Shown here piece after piece: positions 1 to 7,654 of a stretch of DNA of 13,257 nt. The notes beneath the pieces were generated by a model. It saw nothing but the letters and a program-made list of their open reading frames with translations. It did no database searches and was not told the DNA's origin. How positions within the stretch are numbered: the stretch's first letter is position 1; each line of letters starts with the position of its first letter. Location: positions 1-13,257 of the forward strand of contig JALONZ010000011.1 in NCBI GenBank assembly GCA_025454675.1, read 5' to 3'. The DNA is from Anaerolineae bacterium. Its GTDB lineage: Bacteria > Chloroflexota > Anaerolineae > Aggregatilineales > Phototrophicaceae. The position numbers and the translations under genes were made by a program.

Positions 1-150
1 GGTGCCATCGTTGGCGGGTTGGTGATTGGTGTCGCAGAAGCCTTCGCGCCATCTGAATATAGTGATACGGTTGCATTTGGGATTTTATTCATCGTCTTAT
101 TGGTGCGTCCGCAAGGGCTTCTTGGACAAAAAGTTCAGCAAAAGGTATAA
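1..150 (+). CDS. livH: LivH-type branched-chain amino acid ABC permease, C-terminal fragment
   Basis: Only the last 49 codons are present; the gene starts upstream of the window. Frame 1 is open from base 1 to TAA at 148-150. The translation contains GGLVIGVAEAF, then a hydrophobic helix with FGILFIVLLVRPQGLLG. This ending is characteristic of LivH permeases: last membrane helix, then the cytoplasmic RPQGLLG tail. LivH forms the membrane channel of a high-affinity branched-chain amino acid (or amide/urea-type) importer together with LivM, two ATPases and a binding protein. The stop lies 1 base before the livM start, so the two are translationally coupled. The substrate cannot be read from this fragment. 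Confidence 0.88.
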   Translation, partial: GAIVGGLVIGVAEAFAPSEYSDTVAFGILFIVLLVRPQGLLGQKVQQKV

Positions 151-151
151 G

Positions 152-1165
152 ATGAACGATTTTCTCTCTACATACGGATTTTTGCTCATCCAAGCCCTTT
201 TCGCCGCCATTTTGGGATTATCACTCTATTTACCCCTACTCACAGGTCAATTATCCCTCGCCAGCCCCGGATTTTATGCCATTGGGGGTTATATTTCCGC
301 CGTATTTGCCACGCAAATATTCAACCAATTTTATCAACCCTTTTTATTGCCCATCCCCGCCAGCATCGCGCCAAATATTGTTTCGCCTATGCTCCAAACC
401 ACCGCATATAACAACAATTACCCGATACTATTTATTTTTGTGCAAATGGGAATTGCGGCGGTGGTATGCTTAATTCTGGCGGGGATTATCGGCTTTTTAG
501 CCATTCGCCTGCGCGGGATTTATTTGGCGCTTGCCACCATTGCCTTCGTGGAGGTCGTCCGCACATTGGCAGAAGGCGCGGATGCGTTTGGCGGGTCAAG
601 TGGCATTTTCGGCATCCCGCAACCGTTTGTGAATAAATTTGATTATGCGTGGGTCGCTATTCCCATGCTCATCATCACCCTATTCATCATCTATCGGTTG
701 GAGCATGGCAAAATTGGGCGGGCATTTCGCGCCATCCGTGAAGATGAATTATCGGTATCAGCCAGTGGCGTGTATACCACCTATTATAAAGTGATTGCCT
801 TCGCACTTGGTGGGATGTTGGCGGGCATGGTCGGCGCGATTTATGCCCATTTTTTGAATACATGGAATCCAAGACAAGGCACATTTGATGCAGGCGTGCT
901 ATATCTCACCTTTGTGGTGGTCGGTGGCTCACGCACGATATGGGGTCCCGTATTGGCGGCGATTGTCCTCACCATTTTGCCCGAAGCCTTGCGGTCAGTT
1001 TCTGGGGCGCAATGGCTCACCGACTTTTTACAAAATGGACGGCTCATTTTATACGGCGGATTGCTCACAGCGGCGGCGTTATTCTTCCCGCAAGGGGTCA
1101 TCACACCGCGCTTGTTGAGCCGATTAAACTTTGCAAAACGGATGAAAAAGCGAGTAACCTCATGA
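152..1165 (+). CDS. livM: LivM-type branched-chain amino acid ABC permease
   Basis: 337-residue polytopic inner-membrane permease, partner of LivH in a Liv-type amino acid importer. Family hallmarks are visible: TGQLSLASPGFYAIGGY near residues 31-47, the helix LRGIYLALATIAFVEVVR (120-137), GGSSGIFGIP (148-156), the cytoplasmic coupling stretch RAIREDELSVSASGV that contacts the ATPase, and VVGGSRTIWGP with a following LPE near the end. I chose ATG 152 rather than the in-frame codon at 26: it directly follows the livH stop and has AAAAGG about 8 bases upstream, while the longer version would translate livH DNA out of frame. One oddity is a proline/asparagine-rich loop at about residues 55-95 that is longer than I expect for LivM. 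No livG/livF ATPase follows, so those genes and the binding protein probably lie upstream or elsewhere. Confidence 0.92.
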   Translation: MNDFLSTYGFLLIQALFAAILGLSLYLPLLTGQLSLASPGFYAIGGYISAVFATQIFNQFYQPFLLPIPASIAPNIVSPMLQTTAYNNNYPILFIFVQMGIAAVVCLILAGIIGFLAIRLRGIYLALATIAFVEVVRTLAEGADAFGGSSGIFGIPQPFVNKFDYAWVAIPMLIITLFIIYRLEHGKIGRAFRAIREDELSVSASGVYTTYYKVIAFALGGMLAGMVGAIYAHFLNTWNPRQGTFDAGVLYLTFVVVGGSRTIWGPVLAAIVLTILPEALRSVSGAQWLTDFLQNGRLILYGGLLTAAALFFPQGVITPRLLSRLNFAKRMKKRVTS

Positions 1166-2277
1166 CAATGCGCGTTCTGATGGTATCAAAAGCCTGTGTG
1201 GTGGGCATTTATCAGCGAAAATTGGAACTCATCGCCCAAAAGGGTATCGAATTATGTGTGGTCGTGCCACCCATGTGGCGCGATGAACGGGGTGATACCC
1301 CGCTAGAACGTGCCTTCACCACAGGTTATGACCTCAAAGTATTGCCCATTCGTTTCAATGGCAATTTTCATTTGCATTATTATGTCGGTCTGGGCAAAGT
1401 TATCCGCAAATTTAAGCCACATATCATCCATATTGATGAAGAACCCTATAACCTCGCGGCGTGGCAGTGTTTATTCCATGCCAAACGTATCGGCGCAAAG
1501 ACCCTCTTTTTCAGTTGGCAGAATATCAAACGGCATTATCCCCCGCCCTTTTCTTGGGGTGAGCGTTGGGTATTGAACAAGATTGATTATGCCCTCATGG
1601 GGACAGATAGCGCGGGCGACATTTGGCGCGAAAAAGGCTATGCAGGGGATATGCAAACTGTGCCGCAATTCGGCACAGACCCCGCCATATTCTTCCCGCC
1701 ACCCATACGCCCCAAACGCACTTTCACCATTGGTTATATTGGGCGTTTGGTAGAAGAAAAAGGTGTTTTTGTCCTGTTGGATGCGGTGGCAAAACTCGGT
1801 GGTGATTGGCAACTCAAAATTCTGGGTGGCGGTCCCTTACTAGATGACCTGAAAGCGCGTGCCACATCATTAAATATTGCCGATAGAGTGCATTTTGACG
1901 GGCAATTGCCCTCCACACAAATTCCACCCTATTATCACGATTTAGACCTGTTGGTGTTGCCCTCACTCACCCGCCCCAATTGGAAAGAACAATTCGGTCG
2001 TGTGTTAGTGGAAGCGATGGCAAGTGGGGTGGCGGTGGTGGGGTCGGACAGTGGGGCAATTCCCAGTGTCATCGGCGATAGTGGCGTGATTGTACCAGAG
2101 GGCGATGCAACTGCCTTATGCGAGGCAATTGAAAAAATCCGCGCCGATAATGCCCACCGCCAAGACTTGATTCATAAGGGATTAACCCGCTTTCGGACAA
2201 ATTTCACCCATGAGGGCATTGCATCTGCAACGGTGAAGATTTATCAATATCTCCATCAAATCCCCGCAAAAAGTTAA
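1162..2277 (+). CDS. GT4-family glycosyltransferase
   Basis: 371-residue GT-B fold retaining glycosyltransferase, probably cytosolic or membrane-associated, transferring a sugar from a nucleotide-sugar donor to a glycan, lipid or small-molecule acceptor. The N-terminal acceptor half begins with MRVLMVSK; a linker FGTD lies at 170-173. The C-terminal donor half holds GYIGRLVEEKG (191-201), LKILGGGPL, and the EX7E motif E276-QFGRVLV-E284, followed by AMASGVAVVGSDSGAIPSVIG, a typical GT4 donor-site loop. ATG 1162 overlaps the livM stop (ATGA); ATG 1168 is an alternative start two codons downstream. The in-frame upstream extension to 940 is rejected because it overlaps livM. Sharing a transcript with livHM looks positional rather than functional. 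Donor and acceptor are unknown. Confidence 0.9.
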   Translation: MTMRVLMVSKACVVGIYQRKLELIAQKGIELCVVVPPMWRDERGDTPLERAFTTGYDLKVLPIRFNGNFHLHYYVGLGKVIRKFKPHIIHIDEEPYNLAAWQCLFHAKRIGAKTLFFSWQNIKRHYPPPFSWGERWVLNKIDYALMGTDSAGDIWREKGYAGDMQTVPQFGTDPAIFFPPPIRPKRTFTIGYIGRLVEEKGVFVLLDAVAKLGGDWQLKILGGGPLLDDLKARATSLNIADRVHFDGQLPSTQIPPYYHDLDLLVLPSLTRPNWKEQFGRVLVEAMASGVAVVGSDSGAIPSVIGDSGVIVPEGDATALCEAIEKIRADNAHRQDLIHKGLTRFRTNFTHEGIASATVKIYQYLHQIPAKS

Positions 2278-2330
2278 CACATTTTCCATAATGTTGCAGG
2301 TCGCTATAGGCGAATTTGGGGTATGGCGTG

Positions 2331-2337
2331 TTAAAAT
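2331..2337 (+). promoter_or_regulatory. Possible -10 element upstream of the 842-residue gene
   Basis: The 94-bp gap between the glycosyltransferase stop and the next start contains TTAAAAT about 35 bases upstream of ATG 2372. I see no convincing -35 at 16-18 bp spacing. A similar TTACAAT stands upstream of the ABC ATPase at 4924-4930. This is a weak, pattern-only call. Confidence 0.2.
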
Positions 2338-2371
2338 AAGGGCATATTGGCATATTATCAGGACAAACGTG

Positions 2372-4900
2372 ATGTTAAAGCGTTTCTATTTTGGATTTGT
2401 CGTGGCGTTTTTATTAAGCGCCGTTGGCTTTTTATCACCTACCCGCGCACAAGATAACCTGAACGATTTACTGAGTATGCGTATCGAAGCGGGATATGAT
2501 ACCTTCTATCGTCCCGATTATTGGTTGCCTGTGCGGATTCGCATCGAAAATCGTGGCGAAACCATTCGCGGCAATCTGGTTGTGCGCCCTGCCACATCGG
2601 GTAGTGGCATCGAACACACCTATAGCACCCCCGTTGAACTCTCCCCTGGTGAACAAAACTTATTTCTATATATCACCCCGCGCGACCTTGCGGTGAATGT
2701 CCGTGTTGAACTTATTGATGAAAATGAACGTACCATCATCAGCACCGATAGCCCATTACGGGCATTATTGGCACGCGATAGCCTATTTGTAGTCGTGAGT
2801 GGCACACTCAATAGTCGCCTCAATTTAAGTACCCTACACCCAACAGGGTATAACAGCTATCAAGTGCGTTGGCGCATTGCCAATATCCCAGACCGTGCCG
2901 AAGGACTCATTGGGGTGAATATGCTCATCTTTAATGATGTCAACACCGATGAACTGAACCTTGCCCAACGCGAAGCCATTCGCACATGGGTGATTGGGGG
3001 CGGGCATTTGGTGATGATGGGCGGTAGCAATTGGCAAAGTACCGCCAGTGGCTTAAATGAGTTATTGCCATTTTCGCCCACCAATAGCATCACCGCATCT
3101 GATGGGACAGCATTTTTGCAGTATGCAGGTGATTATCAAACCACATTCACGACCGATTATCCCCAAACGGAAGGCAACCCGCGCGAAAATAGCCAAATCA
3201 TCGTGGGAACACAAGAGTCCCCCTTCATCATTCGCCAAACAATCGGCGATGGCACGGTGGATTATGTCACCGTTAACCTCGAAGCCCCGCCCTTCTCTGA
3301 ATGGGATAAATTATCCAACATCTTCTTAGGTCTGATTGCATCGGCGCAAACACCTATCGGTTGGCGATTTGGATTTAGTGATTGGGATAATGCACAGTCG
3401 GCAGTGCAAATTTTACCGGGGGTGGATTTGTTGCCTGCGGTGTTGTCATTGGTCGCATTTTTGGGGGCATATATCATCCTCATCGGACCCGTGAATTATC
3501 TGCTGTTGCGGGCAATCAATCGGCGTGGCTTCGCGTGGATAACCATCCCCATTTTCATCATCATTTTCACCATCCTCGCGTGGTCGGTTGGGATTGAATT
3601 GCGCGGGACCGATGCCCGCCTCAATCGCATCACAGTGGTACGCACATGGCAAAACACGGATGAAGCCCATATCAATCAACTTATCGGCTTACTTGCCCCA
3701 AGACGCGGGAATTATGACCTCATCATGAATGATGAACGCACCTTGCGCCCCCTATTAACCCCCAATGAATTTTTTGAATTATCCACCCCACAAACGAATA
3801 TCGAAATCCGCCAGACCAGTCAATTCGCGGCGGTAAATGTGCCTGTGGATGCCAGTTTTATATCGGCATTCCAAACCAGTGGCATCATCGAAAAACCAGC
3901 GATTACGGGGGATGCCACATGGTTTTATCGCAATGGCTCGCCATTATTACGCGGGTCTGTACGCAATAACACCGACATCAACTTGACCGATGCCGTCATC
4001 TTGGCGCGGGGCATCGTCCGCCCCATTGGGAATGTTGAGGCGGGTGATATTGTGCCATTCGAGACCGATGCCCCTGCGGTTGTACGTGAGACCGCCATGC
4101 CTGCCTCTATCGAATTTGCATGGACGGATGAAATGAATTCACTTTTCGCCACCGATATACGCTCACGCAATATCAGCACCCGTTCATTTTTGAACGCCAC
4201 CGACTTTTTTGGTCAAGATGCGTTTTATGATGGCTTAGGAAGTCAAATCGTGACAACCATGTGGCGTAATGGTGAATTAGATGAACGCGCCACCCAAATT
4301 TTTAACCAACGGCGTGCGTTGATTGCCTCTTTCATGATTGACCAATATGGCAGTCGGGCGCGGGGGAATCGGGTATTTTTGCTCGGATGGTCAGAAACCA
4401 GCCCCACCGAAGAAAATATGGGGGAACAAACCTATAGCTCAGTAGATACCACCTTGTATATCATCGAGTTGGATGTCGAAATCACCCCCACCGAAGATGA
4501 AATCATCGTCAGCAAAGACCAATTTACATGGCTTGCATTAACTGAATCGCAAATTGGAAACATCAGTCCATCTAATTTGAATACCAGCCTATTGGATGAA
4601 AACATTGTAGCATTCCGATTCACACCCATTGCCAGCGCCCAACTTGAAGAAGTCACGGCACTGAGCATCCTAATAGACCGCACCAGTACCAGCCTAAATA
4701 ACACACTTGAATTATGGGATTGGCAAGCAGAGACGTGGGTCGCATTTCAAATTGGGGGGCAAAGTCGGTATGAAGTCGAAGATTATGCCCCATTCATCGG
4801 CGCACAAAATGCCGTGCAAATCCGCACAACAAGCGGGCTGAGTGGTGGGTCGAGATATATTCAACAATTGGGTATCGAACAACGTGGCATGATGCCATAA
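2372..4900 (+). CDS. Large secreted/membrane-anchored protein with GATase-like domain, partner of ABC ATPase
   Basis: 842 residues; I do not recognise a named family over the full length. Seen in order: a signal peptide (MLKRF, hydrophobic core at 6-21, cleavage probably after PTRA/PTRAQ near 26); a beta-rich extracytoplasmic region at about 35-130; an alpha/beta segment at about 180-235 with MLIFNDVNTDELN, AIRTWVIGGGHLVMMGGS, resembling class I glutamine-amidotransferase-like domains but with no catalytic Cys in view; two membrane helices at about 354-378 and 388-409 joined by a basic loop (RAINRRGF); and a long beta-rich C-terminal region probably outside the membrane. ATG 2372 is preceded by AGGAC; the open frame back to 2291 lacks a signal-like start. 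The neighbouring ATPase 58 bp downstream suggests a joint export or envelope role, as in GldG-like accessory proteins (inference). Confidence 0.75.
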   Translation: MLKRFYFGFVVAFLLSAVGFLSPTRAQDNLNDLLSMRIEAGYDTFYRPDYWLPVRIRIENRGETIRGNLVVRPATSGSGIEHTYSTPVELSPGEQNLFLYITPRDLAVNVRVELIDENERTIISTDSPLRALLARDSLFVVVSGTLNSRLNLSTLHPTGYNSYQVRWRIANIPDRAEGLIGVNMLIFNDVNTDELNLAQREAIRTWVIGGGHLVMMGGSNWQSTASGLNELLPFSPTNSITASDGTAFLQYAGDYQTTFTTDYPQTEGNPRENSQIIVGTQESPFIIRQTIGDGTVDYVTVNLEAPPFSEWDKLSNIFLGLIASAQTPIGWRFGFSDWDNAQSAVQILPGVDLLPAVLSLVAFLGAYIILIGPVNYLLLRAINRRGFAWITIPIFIIIFTILAWSVGIELRGTDARLNRITVVRTWQNTDEAHINQLIGLLAPRRGNYDLIMNDERTLRPLLTPNEFFELSTPQTNIEIRQTSQFAAVNVPVDASFISAFQTSGIIEKPAITGDATWFYRNGSPLLRGSVRNNTDINLTDAVILARGIVRPIGNVEAGDIVPFETDAPAVVRETAMPASIEFAWTDEMNSLFATDIRSRNISTRSFLNATDFFGQDAFYDGLGSQIVTTMWRNGELDERATQIFNQRRALIASFMIDQYGSRARGNRVFLLGWSETSPTEENMGEQTYSSVDTTLYIIELDVEITPTEDEIIVSKDQFTWLALTESQIGNISPSNLNTSLLDENIVAFRFTPIASAQLEEVTALSILIDRTSTSLNNTLELWDWQAETWVAFQIGGQSRYEVEDYAPFIGAQNAVQIRTTSGLSGGSRYIQQLGIEQRGMMP

Positions 4901-4906
4901 ATGGGC

Positions 4907-4930
4907 AAAATGGGCATTTTGGGTTACAAT
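4907..4930 (+). promoter_or_regulatory. Palindrome and -10-like hexamer upstream of ABC ATPase
   Basis: The 58-bp gap holds AAAATG-GG-CATTTT (4907-4920), perfect 6-bp arms around two bases, overlapping a direct repeat of ATGGGCA (4901-4907 and 4910-4916). TACAAT follows at 4925-4930. This could be an operator overlapping a promoter for the ATPase. It could also be a weak hairpin after the upstream gene, but there is no long T run. The evidence is only the pattern. Confidence 0.27.
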
Positions 4931-4958
4931 TTGTCGTATTCAAAAAAGGGAAAATGTG

Positions 4959-5915
4959 ATGGCAAATATCATTGAAACAAAAGACCTCGTAAAACAATTT
5001 GGCAAGTTCACCGCCGTGTCGGGATTATCGCTGAATGTACCCGCAGGGTCAATTTATGGCTTCATCGGACCCAACGGCGCGGGCAAAACCACCACCATGC
5101 GAATTTTAACAACCCTCACCCGCCCCACATCCGGCGAGGCATATGTGAATGGTTTTTCGGTGATGAAAGACCGCCGTGCTGTCCGCCGCGCCATCGGCTA
5201 TATGCCAGATGAGTTTGGTGTTTATGATGATTTGCGTGTGTGGGAATATTTAGACTTCTTTGCCGCCTGTTATGAAATCCCAGAAGCACAACGCCGTCAA
5301 TTGATTATTGATTTGCTGGAATTGGTGGATTTATCACATCGGCGTGATGATATGGTGGATAAACTCAGTCGCGGGATGAAACAACGCCTCTCGTTGGCGC
5401 GGACACTCGCCCATGACCCCGCCATTTTGATTTTAGATGAACCCGCCAGTGGCTTAGACCCCGCCGCCCGTGTCGAAATCCGTGAGTTGATGGTTGAACT
5501 GGCAAAAATGGGCAAGACCATCTTCTTCTCCACCCATATCTTGGCAGATGTCGAAAGTATTTGCTCGCATATCGGCATCATTGAGGGTGGCAAAATCATC
5601 ATGCAGGGCGATATGAATCAGATGAAAACTGAACTTGCACCCCATCGTGAAATCATCGTCACCGTCAAAGATAACGAGGTCGCAAATCAAGTGCGGGCGT
5701 TGGTCGCCAATATTGACGGCGTGATGGATTCTGAGGTTTTAGACCCCAAAGGTGGACGCTCACGAGTAAAAATCAATTTTAATGGCGATGATGAAGGCAT
5801 TGCCGCCATTAACCAAAAATTGAACGGTGCATCCATCTCGATATTCAGCTTCACCGAAGAAATCAAAGACCTAGAATCCCTGTTTATGGGCGTGACTCAG
5901 GGCAAAGTGACGTGA
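4959..5915 (+). CDS. ABC transporter ATP-binding protein (ABC-2/CcmA-like)
   Basis: 318-residue cytosolic ATPase subunit of an ABC exporter. Walker A GPNGAGKTT at 37-45; ABC signature as LSRGMKQR at 136-143 (variant of LSGGQ); Walker B with catalytic Glu LILDEP at 157-162; D-loop SGLD at 164-167; switch His193 in STHIL. The Q-loop reads GYMPDEFGVYDDL, so the usual Gln is Asp84; I recall this as normal for the subfamily rather than a defect. The C-terminal ~100 residues (after about 220) form the accessory domain common in NatA/CcmA-like ATPases. ATG 4959 has AAGGG 8 bases upstream; a GTG directly before it is an alternative. No permease is adjacent: the preceding gene has only two helices, and the sole ABC-2 permease here is at 9933-10805. 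Substrate unknown. Confidence 0.93.
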   Translation: MANIIETKDLVKQFGKFTAVSGLSLNVPAGSIYGFIGPNGAGKTTTMRILTTLTRPTSGEAYVNGFSVMKDRRAVRRAIGYMPDEFGVYDDLRVWEYLDFFAACYEIPEAQRRQLIIDLLELVDLSHRRDDMVDKLSRGMKQRLSLARTLAHDPAILILDEPASGLDPAARVEIRELMVELAKMGKTIFFSTHILADVESICSHIGIIEGGKIIMQGDMNQMKTELAPHREIIVTVKDNEVANQVRALVANIDGVMDSEVLDPKGGRSRVKINFNGDDEGIAAINQKLNGASISIFSFTEEIKDLESLFMGVTQGKVT

Positions 5916-5931
5916 TAAAATTATTTTTTAG

Positions 5932-5957
5932 AGGGCGCAGAATCATGCGCCCTTTTT
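5932..5957 (+). terminator. Rho-independent terminator after the ABC ATPase
   Basis: Perfect 8-bp stem AGGGCGCA (5932-5939) / TGCGCCCT (5946-5953), six-base loop GAATCA, then a T run (5953-5957). It begins 16 bases after the ATPase stop. Only about 30 bases separate it from the next ATG, so the SDR gene must use either a promoter overlapping this hairpin or read-through. Confidence 0.93.
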
Positions 5958-5987
5958 ATAGCAGTTTCAAATAGAGGATTACAAATT

Positions 5988-6743
5988 ATGGCTTTATTGA
6001 ATAAAGTAGCAATCATTACAGGGGCGGCATCCGGTATCGGGCGGGCAACTGCCCTGCAAATGGCATCACTCGGCGCGAAAATTGTGGCAACCGATGTGAA
6101 TATGAGTGGTGTTGAGGAGACGGTTTCGCTCATATTGGCACGCGGTGGCGAAGGGGTATTCACACGGTGCGATGTGCGCGATACAAATGATGTTGAGGCG
6201 ATGGTCAATTTGGCATTATCGGCGTATGGCAAATTAGACATCGCAGTCAATAATGCGGGTGTGGGTGGGACGATGCAAAACGCGCCTGATGTGGATGAGT
6301 CCACATGGGATTTGGTGATGGATGTGAATGTAAAAGGCGTGTGGTTGTGCATGAAATATGAAATCCCCGCCATGTTAGCGGGGGTTGGTGGGTCAATCAT
6401 CAATATTGCCTCGCTCGCAGGGGTGTTGGGTTTTCGGATGAATGCGCCGTATGCCGCCAGCAAACACGCTGTCATCGGCTTGACCAAATCGGTGGCACTG
6501 GAATATGCCCGCAAAAATATCCGTGTGAATGCGGTGTGTCCGGGATTTACTGAGACACCGATGGTCACAAATTTGGTAGATGAAGCCCCACGCATGGGGG
6601 ATTTTGTGATGAATAGCTCACCGATGAAGCGACTAGGCAGTGTAGAAGAAATTGCCAATGCCATCATCTATTTGGCAGATGATGGGTCAAGTTTTGTGAA
6701 TGGTCATGCGCTGGTATTGGATGGTGGCGCATCTATTCAATGA
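5988..6743 (+). CDS. Short-chain dehydrogenase/reductase (classical SDR), probably NAD-dependent
   Basis: 251-residue classical SDR, the usual length for the family: a cytosolic NAD(P)-dependent oxidoreductase acting on an alcohol/carbonyl pair. Complete signature set: cofactor glycine motif TGAASGIG (11-18), NNAG (88-91), and catalytic tetrad N114, S142, Y155, K159 (YAASK at 155-159). Asp36 at the end of the second strand favours NAD(H) over NADP(H). PGFTETPM and a C-terminal GHALVLDGGASIQ are typical of the FabG/glucose-dehydrogenase-like group. Start supported by GAGGA at 5974-5978. The substrate cannot be assigned; resemblance to 3-oxoacyl-ACP reductase is generic. The gene is followed after 11 bp by a DNA methyltransferase whose ribosome site overlaps its stop, so the restriction-modification cassette may ride on this transcript. 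Confidence 0.93.
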   Translation: MALLNKVAIITGAASGIGRATALQMASLGAKIVATDVNMSGVEETVSLILARGGEGVFTRCDVRDTNDVEAMVNLALSAYGKLDIAVNNAGVGGTMQNAPDVDESTWDLVMDVNVKGVWLCMKYEIPAMLAGVGGSIINIASLAGVLGFRMNAPYAASKHAVIGLTKSVALEYARKNIRVNAVCPGFTETPMVTNLVDEAPRMGDFVMNSSPMKRLGSVEEIANAIIYLADDGSSFVNGHALVLDGGASIQ

Positions 6744-6754
6744 GGGTTTAACCG

Positions 6755-7654
6755 ATGGCTATCCCACATGCTATACCCTATCAGGGTAGCAAACGACAAC
6801 TCGCAGAAAAAATCGCCCCTTTTATACCTTCAGAAATTGGGCGGTTTATCGAACCTTTTGCTGGGTCTGGCGCGTTGTCGCTGTATATGGCATATCATAA
6901 CAAAGCAAATCATTTTATTTTGAATGACATCAATGCACCGCTCATGCACTTGTGGGATGCTATTTTAACCAATCCTCATCAATTAGCAGAACAATATGCA
7001 ACGTTATGGCATCACCAATTGGGACGTGAACGGCGTTATTATGACCTTGTGCGATTGCGATTTAACAAAAGTCATGCCCCCTATTACTTACTCTATCTTC
7101 TAGCGCGATGTGTAAAAGCATCTGTCCGTTATAATAACGATGGTGAGTTCAATCAAAGCCCCGATAATCGGCGAAAAGGGAAACATCCCCAAACGATGAA
7201 GCATGATTTACTACAAACATCCGCATTACTCAGGGATAAAACAAGGCTTTATAACCAAGATTATGCTCGCATTTTGAAGTTAGCCACACCACATGACCTA
7301 GTTTATTTAGACCCGCCATATGCAGGATTAGCACAGAAAAAGACATCTCGTTATATTCAAACCATTGACCAAAGTCGCTTCATTCAACAATTAGAATGGC
7401 TCAATCATGCCCAAATTCCGTTCATCCTCAGTTATGATGGAAAAACAGGTCGTACCCATTTCCAAAAAGATTTACCTGTATCTCTAAATTTGACCCATGT
7501 TGAACTAGATGCAGGGCGCTCATCTCAGCAAACCCTTTTGGGAAATCATCAAATCACTTATGAATCTTTGTATCTATCACCTGCCCTTTTAGATAGATTG
7601 CCCAGTGACCTCATTCAGCCTAAACAATTATCACTATTTGAAGGTATTGCATGA
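6755..7654 (+). CDS. Dam-class (D12, alpha) DNA N6-adenine methyltransferase
   Basis: 299 residues, near the usual Dam/DpnM size. It transfers a methyl group from S-adenosylmethionine to N6 of adenine in a short DNA site. Motifs in alpha-class order: motif X PYQGSK (8-13), motif I FIEPFAGSG (31-39), acidic motif II NDIN (57-60), the RYNNDGEFN stretch (125-133) shared with Dam-type enzymes, and catalytic motif IV DPPY (186-189). The recognition domain lies between motifs II and IV. Ribosome site GAGGG at 6742-6746 overlaps the SDR stop. The stop overlaps the HNH gene by ATGA, indicating one translationally coupled cassette. Sampled lines are AT-richer than flanking genes, suggesting transfer. 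Specificity is not certain from sequence alone; GATC is the family favourite and is absent from this window. Most likely the protecting half of a type II restriction system. Confidence 0.93.
   Translation: MAIPHAIPYQGSKRQLAEKIAPFIPSEIGRFIEPFAGSGALSLYMAYHNKANHFILNDINAPLMHLWDAILTNPHQLAEQYATLWHHQLGRERRYYDLVRLRFNKSHAPYYLLYLLARCVKASVRYNNDGEFNQSPDNRRKGKHPQTMKHDLLQTSALLRDKTRLYNQDYARILKLATPHDLVYLDPPYAGLAQKKTSRYIQTIDQSRFIQQLEWLNHAQIPFILSYDGKTGRTHFQKDLPVSLNLTHVELDAGRSSQQTLLGNHQITYESLYLSPALLDRLPSDLIQPKQLSLFEGIA

Noticed and set aside
26..151. N-terminal extension of LivM
   Set aside because: It overlaps the livH coding region in another frame; ATG 152 directly follows the livH stop and has a ribosome site.
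940..1161. N-terminal extension of the glycosyltransferase
   Set aside because: It lies inside livM in another frame; the family N-terminus MRVLMVSK begins at ATG 1162/1168.
3925..4200. Minus-strand 91-residue frame inside the 842-residue gene
   Set aside because: Shadow of a well-formed long gene, with no motif or start signal.
5932..5957. REP element at the hairpin after the ABC ATPase
   Set aside because: A perfect stem with T run fits an intrinsic terminator and lacks the GTAG head and loop of the 11421-11525 elements.
5921..6667. 248-residue open frame antisense to the SDR gene
   Set aside because: Its complement is a complete SDR with all catalytic motifs. The antisense protein is Ser/Thr/Ala-rich with no domain and no ribosome site, typical of a shadow frame.
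6755..7654. CATG (NlaIII-like) specificity for the methyltransferase
   Set aside because: Not excluded by the protein sequence, but CATG is plentiful in this window while GATC is absent, so GATC is preferred. A newly acquired system would not yet have left an avoidance footprint, so this stays open.
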